From assembly GCA_022478985.1 (NCBI GenBank), contig JAKSZP010012107.1:1-64000 (forward strand): a stretch of DNA of 64,000 nucleotides, given 5' to 3'. Under the pieces are notes generated by a model that did not search any database, had not been told where the DNA came from, and saw only the letters and a list, made by a program, of their open reading frames with translations. Each line of letters opens with the position of its first letter. The stretch's first letter is position 1. The DNA is from Massospora cicadina. Its lineage: Eukaryota; Entomophthoromycota; Entomophthoromycetes; Entomophthorales; Entomophthoraceae. A program made the position numbers and the translations under genes. Shown here in pieces: positions 10,843-21,795 of the stretch.

Positions 10843-12150
10843 CCCTTCAGAATAATGTGGGAATTATAGTGAAATAAAATTTTTTCATGTACCTTGTTAA
10901 TAGTAATCCTAAAGGTGAGAGATTTGATATAATATCCATCACCTCTCTAATAGGTGAGACACAAAAGGCCCTTACTTGAATGGACCAAGTTTAGCACTTT
11001 GGGTGGGTGGTAATGCAACTGTGATAATATAGAACCAAATCTGAGACAGAAGATGGGTAGAGGTTGTTTGATTTAATTAGCACATGACCTTCTTTGATAA
11101 TTGCTTTCGCTAAGTTTGTTATAGCAACTGATTGAAGTTGAATGATGTGTTAAGCCAATATTTCATAGCTATATCTGAGGCTTTAGTCTTTTAGGAAAAG
11201 AAAGCTTTATTTAATAGTATGGATATTCCAGGTTCCTGACCATACAAAGCTAAGAGATGTGACATCTTAAGTTATCAATGATAACTAATAAAACACTCCA
11301 TGAGAGCACTAGGCATATATTGGTCCCAGTGTAGAGGATCTGAGGTAGCCATTTTGTGTAAAATCAAAACTAAGATTCCATTGTCTTTCTCTACAAATCC
11401 CTTTGTAGAAGGGCTTTAAGGAGCGTAAAAACGTCGTTGAGCACCCATAGTTGTAGCCAGGACCTTAGAAACTTTAGGAATAAATTTTTCCATTATCACA
11501 GAGGAGAACCCAGGGACACCCATGTTGGGTAAGTTATTTTGATGTAAAAATGTGATGGTGGCTTTAGCAGTTTAGGTTGGAAGAGCAACAACCTTGACCT
11601 AAATTTATAAAATAGTCATTTCTAACTAATCTATAACAGTTTCTGCTGGTAGTTTGAGGTATTAGACCTACCACATTCAAGCTTATGGTATAAACTTATT
11701 GTGGGGGGTGATAGGTTGATATTGATATTTGATCTTGTCTTTAAACTATATTTTACAAGGTAAACAAGCGTCTATGACTTTGATATGTATTTTATAATCA
11801 CTTCACAATAATGGTCTTTAATCAATTCATATGTCTTTTGTACTCCTTCATGGCCAAGGGTAGAGTGTGCTTCCATAATCATTGGTACTCATTCAGAAGG
11901 CTTGAATAAAGAGACCTTATTTTTATTCTCTTGTATCATTTCCATTTTAGCCTTGGTACATCAGAAGTGTCATAATAGCATCTTTTTCACAGGTTCATCC
12001 TCATCCTCCCAGGCGTTGAGAGCCATCAAAAGATCATTAACTCTCTCTGACTCACTCCTATCCAAGTGAAGGATATACATGTGAGTTAGTCCATCCACAT
12101 TCATATGCTGGGTCTTAGCATAATGCTCAATTTTCATATTGTAATGCTGG
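10843..12150 (-). pseudogene. M: integrase, heavily decayed
   Basis: Aligns almost end to end with the F integrase (46840-48000). Shared blocks are the H2C2 zinc-binding region (11760-12000), the core around 11400-11700 (complement of ..GTTGGGT..CACAG..), and the C-terminal part near 10850-11100 next to the polypurine tract. There are many stops in every frame. It acts on cDNA ends in the nucleus when intact; here it is a relic identified by nucleotide similarity to F. Confidence 0.6.
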
Positions 12151-12189
12151 AGCTTCAGAGCTTCTCAACTAACAAGACAATCTTTATGT

Positions 12190-12830
12190 GGAATTTTTCA
12201 TGTTTTGTAACCACTTTAAAGAGGCGTCGTATGTGACAACATTGAACAAAATTCCATACAGAAAGGGTTAATGGTGTTTTACTGTGAGTAGGATGACAAG
12301 AAACTCCTTTTCAGTGACGCCATAGTTATTTTCTGCCTTGGATAGCATTTTAAAATATGAGATAGGGTGATCAACGCCATTTTTGTTCAGGTGAGTAAGA
12401 ATACCTGCAACATCATAAATAGAGGCTTCATTGAATAAGATAAAAGGTTTTCCATATTCTGAGCTGCATAGGATAAGTAAGTATTGTATTACTTCTTTAG
12501 AGTCTCAAAAGATAATTTGTGTTCTGAACCCCTAAAGAAGGGAGTCTTCTTGGCTAATAATTGAATGAGAGGCTCACTGAGTTGAGAAAACTTTGATATA
12601 GATTTATAGTAATATCATCATGCCTAAAGTACTCAGATATTTTGAGGGTGTAAGGTTTGGAAATTTTGGATATAACTTCAACCTTACCTTATATAGGTTA
12701 AATTCTTCTTGTGAGATAAAATGCCCAAGAAATTCCAGTTTTCTTTGAAAGAAAGTACATTTTAAGGGTTTTAGCTTATTTTAGAGTTCTATAACCGCTG
12801 AAAGCTTCTTTAAGTTTAATTATTTTTTTG
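12190..12830 (-). pseudogene. M: RNase H and RT thumb
   Basis: On the minus strand the RT block KCTFFQRKLEFLGHFIS lies near 12760. It leads into the connection domain and RNase H words YGKPFILFNEAS, ISYF.KMLSKAE.NY.VTEKE and K.HPFLYG. The RNase H catalytic Asp of T(D)AS reads Asn. The RT sequence breaks at about 12830, where fragment T begins, and resumes at 13966 with the YLDD box. Confidence 0.65.
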
Positions 12831-13965
12831 TTGCATTGATAAAAACAGTTGTTCATTACTAATTTGGGTGCGCTGATTAATATCTAAAGTTAGTTTTTCT
12901 CTGCAAGCCACAGTTTTTGAATTTTTTCTAAAGATTTTTACTTTAGAGTATAATTTCTGAATTTTTCAGCATTTATCTCAACTAAAAAATGTAGGGTACT
13001 GTCTTAATCACCTTTGTGGTGATAATATAAGTCATTTAACACAAAATTATGCAATGGCGTACAATTTTGCACACAGGTTTGAAATAAAAAAGGGATATAA
13101 TAACTTATGGAACAAATTATGACATAAAACGCTATTATTTAAAACATATAAATTTCTTAAATATAGCATTGATATGTACATACATCTGGAATTTGTTAAC
13201 TAATTAGTGCAGCAATGTGACATAGAGGGCATGCAAAACTCATTCAGTATAGAATTTAAAATTGTAGCTCTTGCATTTGTGGACTTGCTCAGGACGGTCT
13301 CATTTGATGGTCCAACAGTAGTCTTCCCTTATATATGTGTCACATCGTCCTTGATGATACTCTTCCAATGTATTCAGTTCTTAATAGAAGCTTTCTCCCT
13401 CCTCATCGCTAACATTCCCAAACTTTTTTGGGAAATTGATTAATATGGCTATTCAAGAAGTGCATCTTAATACTCATATTGCAACCAAGGTTGCAAAATG
13501 CCTTTATCATTTTTTGAACTAAAAATACATACGTTTCTGCATTTTTTATACCAAGAAAATTGTTAATAACTGATACAAAGACATCCATGCTGCTCTCTCC
13601 TTTTAATCCATCTTCCTGACAAATTTCTTGTCGTGTATAAAGGATTAAATGTGAGGACCATCAAATACACCTGCTTTTATTTTGCAAATTGATAGACCAT
13701 GAAAAGAATAAGCAATGTGATAAAAACATTCATTTTCAGTATCAGAGCCTTTACAAATTTCTTCATCAAGCCAAGCTTAATATGAGTGGGGGAAGATAAT
13801 TTTGTATCTGCTGTATTGCATGAAAAACTAGAGCATGCACAGCAAAACTGACTTTATATTTGAAATCACCAACGCCAAAAAACATAGAAACAATTAAAAA
13901 AATCTCATGCAACAGACAAGTTATTTTGTCCCCCTTTATTATTAATACATTCATTATAAGTTTTA
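12831..13965 (-). pseudogene. Fragment T: transposon protein of a family I know from invertebrate genomes, inserted in the M RT
   Basis: Minus-strand pieces in shifting frames read, in order: LPPL, KLGLMKKFVKAL, KAGVFDGP, VINNFLG, GCNMSIKMHFLNSH, QFPKKFGNVSDEEGESFYQE, EEYHQGR and EDYCWTIK. These match, in order and spacing, an uncharacterised transposon-associated protein that I recall from arthropod and cnidarian annotations (blocks of the type SVKLHFLRSHLD..FPEN and ADYCW.LKRD). I cannot search to confirm. The molecular function is unknown to me. It interrupts the RT of M exactly between palm and thumb, so it arrived by insertion. Confidence 0.6.
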
Positions 13966-14511
13966 AAAAACTGTAATATCATCAAGATAAACTATTACGA
14001 AAATTAGCTCAAGGTTTTATAAATTGTGATACATTGCTCATTGGAAAGAGGTGAGGGCATTGTATAGACTTTGAGGAAGTTAATTGGGCTAAAATAGGCC
14101 TTCACTACAGATGAGAGCGCACCTTTCATAATCTCGTGGGGAGAGGTTCAATTGCCAGTACTTACTGGCCAAATTATAGTGGAAAAAGTTAGAGCTAGAG
14201 AGTTGAGCAAGGCTGAAAGTGATGTGGGGTATAGACTAGCTATTCTTAGTGAGGTTACCCAGCTTCCAATAGTCCATCACAATTCAGCGGCCACCATTCT
14301 TTTTTATAAACAGAAGGAAAATGACCAATTACTTTGAGAAGATACTAGTAAATCAGCATCTAGTATTTATCTGATCTCTGATTTCATCTGTTGTTTTTAA
14401 CCTTTGATTTGCAATAAATTTTTGACAGGATATGGATAGCATCACCAAAACCAATAGTTTCTCTCAAATTCTTAATGTGACCATAGTCAGTGTCATATTA
14501 TGAGAGTATAT
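13966..14511 (-). pseudogene. M: RT fingers and palm
   Basis: The YLDDITVF active-site box is intact at about 13985-14010 on the minus strand. Upstream, 14041-14511 aligns with the B and F RT N-terminal half in several frames. At 14512 it meets the left target duplication of X1; the upstream continuation of M lies at 26048 onward. Confidence 0.6.
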
Positions 14512-14892
14512 AGCAATATGCAGTTAGTAAATATTTTAAATTTCTAAACTTTATTAAAGATATGCTGACCAGGGGATGGACATTACCAATACTCAATGAG
14601 CAAAAGAACCAGATGAACAAATGGAACAAAAAAACAAAACTCAACCAGGTGGGCAGCGGAATACTGCTAACCCACCATGGCAGAGGGTGAGGGGTGTTGG
14701 GCAGTTCTTTTACAGGCAATTGTCCGGACAAAATCATTAAAGTTTTAGAAATGGTCAAAAGTGGAGAGCCAAGGAGTTGGGGCATCAGCGTGTTGAGTGG
14801 ATTTTGTTGAAAAATGTATTATATTCCTCAATATCAGCTTGGAAGACATCCTCAACTAATTATGCAAGAGGATGTTCAGTTTGAAAGGTGGG

Positions 14893-15402
14893 TGTCAGGA
14901 TAAGGTAGCTGAGGGCAATAATTCCACCGAAGCATACCAGAATGGATGGGATAAAATGTCCCACAGCGAGCAGACAATGGGGAGAGCTGGGAATCCTAAA
15001 TTTAGGGGCTGGTAACTTACTATAAGCTTGGGAATAGGTGACGAAGGACCTATTGTATTAAAACTGGTGAAGTTGATGGCCAGAGAGGAGCATGCTGTAC
15101 AGAGGCTCTATAAATAAGTAAAACTAAAAACAAATTGGAGATAAAAACGTAACTTTATTTAAAAAAAGGCGCGGATATTTATAGATGAGGTTTTCCTCCT
15201 AATCCTTTCAGGGTAGTGACGTCCTCCACTGGCATGATTTTCAGCATCTTGATGTTGATCAGGTGGGGAGTCGACGGCAGGCTTTCTTTTAACAAATTGA
15301 TTAGGGGACGGAAAATAATGCTCCATGAGAGGAAAATTTGGAGAGGTATTGGAGGTAGGGAAATTTGAATTAAATTGATTGGGAGCAGGTCAAATCCCAA
15401 CA
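14893..15402 (-). repeat. B 3' LTR
   Basis: 510 bases, TG..CA ends on both strands. On the coding strand it has CTATAAATA near 15180 (TATA-like) and a downstream AATAAA (complement of TTTATT at about 15152). A GTGGG duplication lies directly to the left. Confidence 0.95.
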
Positions 15403-15416
15403 ACACCCCCCTAAAG
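15403..15416 (-). other. B polypurine tract
   Basis: On the coding strand TTTAGGGGGGTGT abuts the 3' LTR. This is the primer site for plus-strand DNA synthesis. Equivalent G-runs lie before the 3' LTRs of D and L. Confidence 0.85.
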
Positions 15417-16547
15417 ATCTTGCCAAGGGGGATAGTGCTTGCGCAGAAAATGACTGTGGACGCGCTTAACTACAGTGCCAGTACCTTTAGCAGCGATAGA
15501 GTACTCAGGGCCCCTACAGTGTATCACCTGATAAGGACCAGACCAAGTGGTGGCAAGCTTATGGGTCCTGCCCCCAGGGCGATGGTGGTAGAACAAGACA
15601 GATCTACTAAAGAGTATTCAGGGAGCGCAGGTCAGTTCTCATTTTGAACTCCTTCTCTAAAATTGGTAGCTTTTATAGATCCATTAGACATAGCTTGGAG
15701 ACGTATGATCTCATCAGTTAGCCGTCACAGGGTAAGCTCTACATTGCTTAGATTTGCTGATTCAAGGATAGGTTGAAGTCTGGAAGGCAAAAGTGGCTCG
15801 CGCCCATATAGGGCTTGTAAAGGGGACAGCTTAATCATCCTTTGATAGCTAACTTGGTAGGCCAATAAGGTACTAGGAAGAAAATCATTCCAATGAACAG
15901 GATCTGAAGCAGCTAACTTTGAAGAATGGAAATTAAAGTACCATTAGCACGCTCTACCACGCCATTGGTGGCGGGGTGATATGGTGTAGTGAAGAGATGC
16001 TTTATACCTAGCAAAGAAGTTAATTCCTGGACGATAGAAGAGATAATATTTTTTTGCCATTGTCTGATAAAAGTACCCATGAGCAACCATGACGCGAAAA
16101 TACGTGTTGATACAGGAAGAGGGCAATAGCTCTAGCAGTAGCATGAGGGACTGAAGTGGCCTCAACCCACTTGGTTTTGTGGTCAATGGCAAGGATAATA
16201 TAGTGATGGCCATATGCACCCACAGGTAATGGACCTACAACATCAATGCTAACAGTATCAAAAGGGGCTCCAGGGGATATGAGCTCAAATTTAAAGCGGG
16301 GATTAGACTTGTACTGGGAATGGCAGGTGAAGCAACTTTCCAAAACACCATGAATAGACTCAGCCATATTCTCCCAGTAGCATTTGGTTTTTAGCCACTC
16401 AAGGGTTTTCTTTATAGCCCCATGCCCAAGGGTTTTATGTGCTTCCATGATAGTTTCAGTACAAAGGGAAGGGAGGGGATAGGGCAGAAAAGAGGTGCCA
16501 ACCTGTTTAGCTAAAACACCATCAACGACTTTAGTGTTAGTAGCCAT
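15411..16547 (-). pseudogene. B integrase (zinc-binding, core, C-terminal), one main frameshift
   Basis: From 16547 down: an H2C2 finger (H..LGH.. and C-F-T-C), then the core with VSIDVVGPL (first Asp), WVEA and SDNGK (second Asp) in one frame to 16020. A shift follows, after which TNGVVERANGT supplies the catalytic Glu near 15950. The triad is therefore still encoded. The C-terminal domain (LFYHHRPGG.. WSGPYQVIHC) ends next to the polypurine tract; there is no chromodomain. It inserts cDNA into the genome in intact relatives. Confidence 0.85.
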
Positions 16548-16639
16548 CTTCCTTAATTGGGCTTAAATGGCTGGAGATTCTTGAGGTCACAACCTAGGAT
16601 GAGGGAGAAGCTCAAAAAGTTGATCTTCTTCGAGAATGG

Positions 16640-17060
16640 TTACATGTTAAATAGGGAGGCGGGATAGCCCAAATAAAATTTTGATGAATGCCGCCAGCTC
16701 TGTGAATTATAGAAAAGATCATAATTTTGGAGCCTGATGGCCCAGCGAGCTAACCTCCCATTGGGATCTTTCATTTGACAAAGCCAACGGAGGGAGGAAT
16801 GATCAGTGACTATTGTAAAAAGTTTACAATACAAATAGGGGCGGAAGTGTTTGATAGCAAGTATAACTGCCAGGCACTCATGTTCAGTTACTGAGTAATT
16901 CCGCTCTGCCTTGGTCAACGCCTTACTAAAAATAAGCAACTGGGTGCTCAACATGGTCTTGGTCTAACGGGAAAGAATAGCGCCTACAGCGGTGTCACTG
17001 GCATCAGTGAAGAAAACAAAAGGTTGCTCAAAGTTAAGATGTATTAAGACAGGAGCTGAT
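16640..17060 (-). pseudogene. B RNase H
   Basis: Removes RNA from the RNA-DNA hybrid during cDNA synthesis. Visible words on the minus strand are SDASDTAVGAI near 17000 (one stop nearby), [20 protein letters not shown] (the Glu of the active site lies in this block), [14 protein letters not shown] [10 protein letters not shown], and [17 protein letters not shown]. The 104-codon frame at 16640-16954 covers most of it; the start lies in another frame. Confidence 0.85.
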
Positions 17061-17960
17061 GACAAGGCGGTGCGTAGGGAATCAAAGGACTGTTGCTGTT
17101 CAGGGCCCCAAAATAAGGGCACAATTTTGTGTAGGAGAAAACTAAGGGCTCAGCAAGGTCAGCGAAGTGAGAGATAAACTGGTGGTAGTAGCCCACCATT
17201 TCCAGGAAAACTTGAATGTCTCACAAATATTTTGGAGCAGGCATGCGTTCAATGGCAGAGACCTTATCTGGGATGGGGAGGATACCTTGCCGATTCACCT
17301 TGTGCATTAAAAATTCCATTTATAGCTCAAAAAATTTACATTTAGAAGGTTTTAATTTCAAGGAGGCCTCCTGTAGTCGTTGAAATATCTAGCAGAGATG
17401 ATTGAGATGCGCAGTAAATGTTCGTGAGAAGACAGTGACATCATCAAGGTATACTAACACACACATGAATTTAAGGTCACCAAACAACTGATCCATAGCC
17501 CGCTGGAAGGTAGCAGGGGCATTGCATAACCCCTACGGCGTACGGGTGGGCTCAAACAACCCTTCATGGGAGACGAGGGTGCACTTGGCACGATCTACAG
17601 CAGAAAGATCAATCTGCCAGTAGCCACTGGCCAGGTCCATTGCAGAAAAATATTAGGAGCTAGATAAGGAGCGTAAGGAGTTGTCAATGCGGGACAAAGG
17701 GTAGATGTCCTTGCACATAATAGAATTTGATATTCAATAGTCCATAACAACACAATGGCTCCCGTCCTTCTTTTTAATCAACAGGAGAGGGGAGGACCAG
17801 GGACTACGTGATGGTTGAAGAAGGCCAGCATTAAGCAACTGCTTTCATTTGAGGGTAACCTGAGCTTCTTCAGTTTTCAATTTCCAATAAATTCAAGAGA
17901 AAAAATGAGCAGCATCTTCAGTATTGACCTGGTGTTGAACGTCATACATATGGCCATAAT
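17061..17960 (-). pseudogene. B reverse transcriptase
   Basis: Copies element RNA into DNA. On the minus strand are [32 protein letters not shown], an intact [12 protein letters not shown] near 17440, LKLKPSKCKFF and a DIQVFL..GYYHQF thumb. Several single stops (for example replacing Gly before LCNAP and Trp/Gln codons) break the frame. The catalytic YLDD itself is whole, unlike J, F and G. Confidence 0.85.
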
Positions 17961-18083
17961 CATGAGGGCCCAAGGAGAAAATATCTGAATACTCTTCAAT
18001 CAAAGCTTCAGCAGCTGCTTTTTGCTCAGCTGACAAATTCAAACCAATTTGTATGGGCACTGTAGCAACAACAGGAGGCTCCT

Positions 18084-18647
18084 CTAAACCAAAGTCATGA
18101 AGGGTCCCAACGCCATAAACCCCATCACCTGGTCATAAGGCAAGAGGCGTATGTAAGCGATAGGTCGATTCAGCTCAATGAATTTAGGAGACTGGGAGAG
18201 GTTGGCTAAAAGAACAGTGTCAGTGCCTTGATAAGCGGGATCTAAAACCCCTGGACAGGGGAGAGCTTCAAATATGGTAGGGTTAGGTAAACTAGATATC
18301 TTGAGCAAGTAATTAGGAGAGGGAACCAACTGGATTCCAGTGTCTACCAGGATTTGGGCCTGCGGAGGTATTGTAAGGACCTGGGGAGAATGTAAAGGCA
18401 TCCCCTCTTCAGCCTTGACCATGGGAGGGGGCAACTTAACTTTGGACCCCAACACACGATATTCTAAATGCTCAACAGAATCAGGAGACTCGAGCAGGCA
18501 TGTCCTCAACCTCTGCTTCCCTCTTTCTTTAAGAGCAGAAGTTAAAAGTAAAGGGACACGGTATCCTAATATAGAAATGAAATTATCCTTAAAGTTAATA
18601 ATGGCAGCATGTTCCATAAGAAGTTCCAGTGCACAATAGGAGGTCAT
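18084..18647 (-). CDS. B protease-RT linker region (open 187 codons)
   Basis: An open frame between protease and RT, with a conserved build also seen in D and F (a 'GIQLVPSPNYLLKI' block, then 'NRPIAYIRLLP'). No enzyme motif is visible; the segment is the usual variable linker of Ty3 Pol. It is preserved open although neighbours carry stops. A mirror frame on the plus strand (18340-18639) is a shadow. Confidence 0.6.
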   Translation of the reverse strand: MTSYCALELLMEHAAIINFKDNFISILGYRVPLLLTSALKERGKQRLRTCLLESPDSVEHLEYRVLGSKVKLPPPMVKAEEGMPLHSPQVLTIPPQAQILVDTGIQLVPSPNYLLKISSLPNPTIFEALPCPGVLDPAYQGTDTVLLANLSQSPKFIELNRPIAYIRLLPYDQVMGFMALGPFMTLV

Positions 18648-18903
18648 AGCTATTATTATTCAAGGCTACAGCAGGGAAAGAGAGCTGTAGGCTGCCTTAC
18701 TTTAGGGGCAAGTGGGAGTAAGCACCTATAGCTCGAGCATATGCAGTACCAGTGGTCCCATATTCTGATGAATGGTTAAGATCAGGCTGAATCTTAATTT
18801 TTCTGATTAATCGAGAAGAAATGATGCTAATAGGAGAGCCAGAGTCAACAATAGCAAGAACCTTCACCTTGTGAACCACTGCTTCAATACGGGTTACCAT
18901 CAC
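18648..18903 (-). pseudogene. B retropepsin
   Basis: Cleaves the Gag-Pol polyprotein in intact relatives. The frame from 18903 reads VLAIVDSGSPISIISSRLI, with the catalytic Asp in DSG, and ends near 18697. The family block SYDLLLGT reads NNNSYDLLLCTGT in an adjoining frame at about 18650-18690, so Gly is lost there. It follows the zinc-knuckle part of Gag directly. Confidence 0.85.
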
Positions 18904-19681
18904 TCCTCACTGAGCTGGGATTGAATATATAGCTGCAGGGGCCGACTTAGAAAGAGGATAAGAAGAAACACCACTAGGTTTAATATCGACGGAAGGCTCA
19001 ATAGGGGTTTCCTCTTCAGTAGCACTGGGGCCAACAAGGTCAGTGGAAACAGTATGAACTGATTGTTCTCAAGGCGCAGTAAAGTTGTCAGCATAGGAGC
19101 CTCTCGCCCTATGCTGACCCCTCTTTGCTTCCTCTTCGGCCATTTTTAATCCAACAATGCTGAATGGTGTGGTTGCAACGACCACAATAGGTGCAGTTAG
19201 GTCGAGCTCAATTTTTTCCAGAAACATTGTTGTTCACCACTTGAATTAAAGGACATGAGGCTGAAGCGGAAGCAGGAGTGGCAGTAACTACAGAAGTAGG
19301 AATTTTAAGAAGGGCCTCCTCAATATCTAAAATAGGAGTAAAATTTCGTTTAACTGAGGTCATGTGAAGATGGAGCTGCAGGTTGAACTCTAAAGCAGAC
19401 AGGACGGCAACAACAGCATCATCAAGATTGAGGCGGTTACTAGTTACCAATGTCTGAGCCTCAGTGTAGAATTGAGCAGCAAACTCTGCGGGAGATTCGC
19501 CACGTTTTAATTTAATACTCATAAAGGCCTGTTTCTGATTTGCCAAGGTGAGATCACTACTGAATTCTATAATAAGCGAGGCCTTCACCTCAGACCAAGT
19601 GCTGCACCTCATGAGGTGGGGTACCATAATCTCTTGGGCGGATCTACTAAGGCAAGAGGGCAAGTATTTAACTTTTATCAA
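18904..19681 (-). CDS. B Gag: capsid C-terminal part and CCHC zinc knuckle
   Basis: The frame 19208-19681 is capsid-like, with W..VK..L...FSSDLTLANQKQAFMSIKLKRGESPAEFAAQF (quoted here as family pattern) and a predicted helical L-D-D-A block. Downstream, 19154-19195 encodes C-T-Y-C-G-R-C-N-H-T-I-Q-H-C, a perfect CX2CX4HX4C knuckle for RNA binding, in another frame after a stop. The rest to 18904 is a Ser/Pro-rich tail. D has the same order. Confidence 0.8.
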
Positions 19682-20171
19682 TCAGGAGCTTCCTCCATCG
19701 CATTCTCATAAATATATAGAAATGAAGCAATATTTCCTTCCACCAGGGTGAACTTGTCTTTAAAAGAAGGTTTAAAAATAGTTCCCACGGGAGCTGAAAA
19801 AACATTAATGCCTAATAGGCTAATTTAATTGATTTTGGATAGCTCAGATTCAAATGGAGGCACATGATTCCAATTTAAATCAGCTTGTTGTCTAAAATGG
19901 TTCAGATCATCTTGAAGAGCCCCAATTTAGGCAATTAGGGACTCAGTGGATGCTTTTTGTTGAAGTTCGTTGCATATTGATTCAAGTTCAACATGTAGAT
20001 TTTGAACTAGGTATTAGAGCTCATAATTGTCTTGCTCCAACCTAATAATTTTTTCTTTTTGGTGAGTTAAATTGTCAGTAAGAGAATCGTAAAGATGTAA
20101 GAGCTATCCAACCCTTCCTAAATTGCATCAACAGTAAGGTTTGGATCAATAGATTCTCCAAAGCGAGATAG

Positions 20172-20885
20172 CTAACAGCTATGAGCCATATTTTCAAGGT
20201 TTCGTTTGAGAGTAAGAAGGCAGCTATTTGAGGAGGGATCCTCTGGAGGGGAAGGTAAGTGCACATTTGGACCTAGAGGACCAGGAGGGCCAGGAGGCCC
20301 AAGGGACCCACAAAGACCAGGATGCCCATATTCAAGGGGGCCAGTTGACCCAGGTAGCCCTTCACTTCCATCCTGACCAGGTAGCTCAATCACTCCTGTG
20401 GGAACAGCTAATTCCTGCTCCCTGGGGGGACCTGGGGGACCCACAGGGTCAGGAGGCCCTAGAATCTCAGGCACGCTTGAGACATTAAATGCTGGTTGGA
20501 TTGTTGATTCAAGATAGCTTATTCTTTCAAAAGTTTTTTCAGTAAAAGCATTAAGTTGGCTGGCGAGGTTGGTAATGGCTTGTTGCAACTGACTCTCAAT
20601 AATTGTGGTGGTCTCAGTAAATTTGGTAGCTACTTCCTCGCGAAGCAGACTAGCCACTACCACGTCCAGTTGGGAGAGTTGGTTTTGAATAGAGATAATT
20701 TCGGTGCAATTTTCAAGTATAGCCTCACAGTTATCCCTTACAAATGAAGAAGCCAAGTTGTAGAAATCTAAGAGGTAGGAGTGTAACTCTTGGGACAAGG
20801 TAAACTGTTGCAAGATTTCCTGATGGTGGATCCCCATCATTTGGACTAAATGGTGAAGGGCGGGGTGCGCAAATCATTTTAAATA
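20172..20885 (-). CDS. B Gag N-terminal half: helical/coiled-coil region plus collagen-like tract
   Basis: 222 open codons from 20840. Residues 1-40 share the HHQE..LHSYL..YN.ASSF..DNC block with D. Residues about 41-115 are helical with heptad-like spacing. Residues 127-191 (20268-20462) are Gly-X-Y rich: GPPDPVGPPGPP, then GQDGSEGLPGSTGP, then GPPGPPGPLGP. Gly-X-Y runs form collagen triple helices in other proteins; a role in Gag assembly would be inference. The segment between 19700 and 20170 links to capsid with stops. It is not a host collagen: it lies between a 5' LTR and capsid. Confidence 0.75.
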
Positions 20886-21287
20886 TCACTCCATGCAAGA
20901 TACTCCTAATACAGAGTCGGGTAAGGTGGCAGATTCATATAGCACTCGCATATTATCAGGAATGGCAGAGGCTTAGTTACAATGGGAGCAATTCCTGGGG
21001 AAAAGGGCACCTAGAAGTAATTGATTAATAGTATCAGCAACATCTGTAGGTTGAAAACAATAGTTTTGAGGTTCTAGGGCAGGAATAGATATATTGAGCA
21101 TAGCATGGAATTGCATGAGTTGGGTTCATTGTTCTCATGGTCGCGATTCCCATTGCAAGTTACTCATTGGGTGATGCTGAATATTTCAGTAAGTGGCCAA
21201 GTAGAGTCTTGACGAGAATCACACATTGTAAATATCTTTATTCACCAGTAGCTCAGGAGAGTACCTGGCAGAATGCATCAATTATTT

Positions 21288-21795
21288 TGTCAGATAAGGT
21301 AGCTGAGGGCAATAGTTCCTTAAAGTGTACCAAAATGGATGGGATAAAATGTCCCGCAGCGAGCAGACAGCAGGGAGAGCTGGGAATCCTAAATGTAGGG
21401 GCTGGTAACTTGCTATAGGCTTGGGAATAGGTGACGAGGGACCTATTGTATCAAAACTGGTGAAGTTGATGGCCGTAGAGGAGCATGCTGTACAGAGGTT
21501 CTAGAAATATGTAAAACTAAAAACAAATTGGAGATAAAAACGTAACTTTATTTAAGAAAAGGCGCGGATATTTATAGTTGAGGTTTTCCTCCTAATCCTT
21601 TCAGGGTAGTGACGTCCTCCACTGGCATGATTTTCAGCATCCTGATGTTGATCAGGTGGGGAGTCAACGGCAGGCTTTCTTATAACAAATTGATTAGGGG
21701 ACAGAAAATAATGCTCTGTGAGAGGAAAATTTGGAGAGGTATCAGAGGTAGGAAAATTCTAATTAAATTGATTAGGAGCAGGTTGAATCCCAACA
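21288..21795 (-). repeat. B 5' LTR
   Basis: 508 bases, TG..CA. A GTGGG duplication follows at 21796-21800. The leader between 20886 and 21287 holds no clear match to the TGGTGCTCACTAC primer site used by D and F. Confidence 0.95.

Larger units (their letters stand above)
14893..21795 (-). mobile_element. Element B: full-length Ty3/gypsy retrotransposon, 6,903 bp
   Basis: The most complete element here. Two LTRs of 510 and 508 bases (about nine-tenths identical by eye) begin TGTTGGG and end ..TGACA on the minus strand, and 5-bp GTGGG duplications flank it (14888-14892 and 21796-21800). The minus-strand order is 5' LTR, leader, gag (coiled coil, collagen-like tract, capsid, zinc knuckle), protease, RT, RNase H, integrase without chromodomain, polypurine tract, 3' LTR. 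A handful of stops and frameshifts disable it, but several domains stay open for more than 150 codons. It sits in X1. Confidence 0.93.

Noticed and set aside
18340..18639. Plus-strand 99-codon ORF
   Set aside because: Mirror of the open B linker frame on the minus strand.
20228..20488. A host collagen gene
   Set aside because: The Gly-X-Y tract lies between a 5' LTR and capsid of a full-length retrotransposon and recurs at the same place in D.
21241..21287. tRNA-like GTAGCTCAGGAGAG word in the B leader as a primer site or tRNA fragment
   Set aside because: Not adjacent to the LTR in the right sense, and the stems do not pair.
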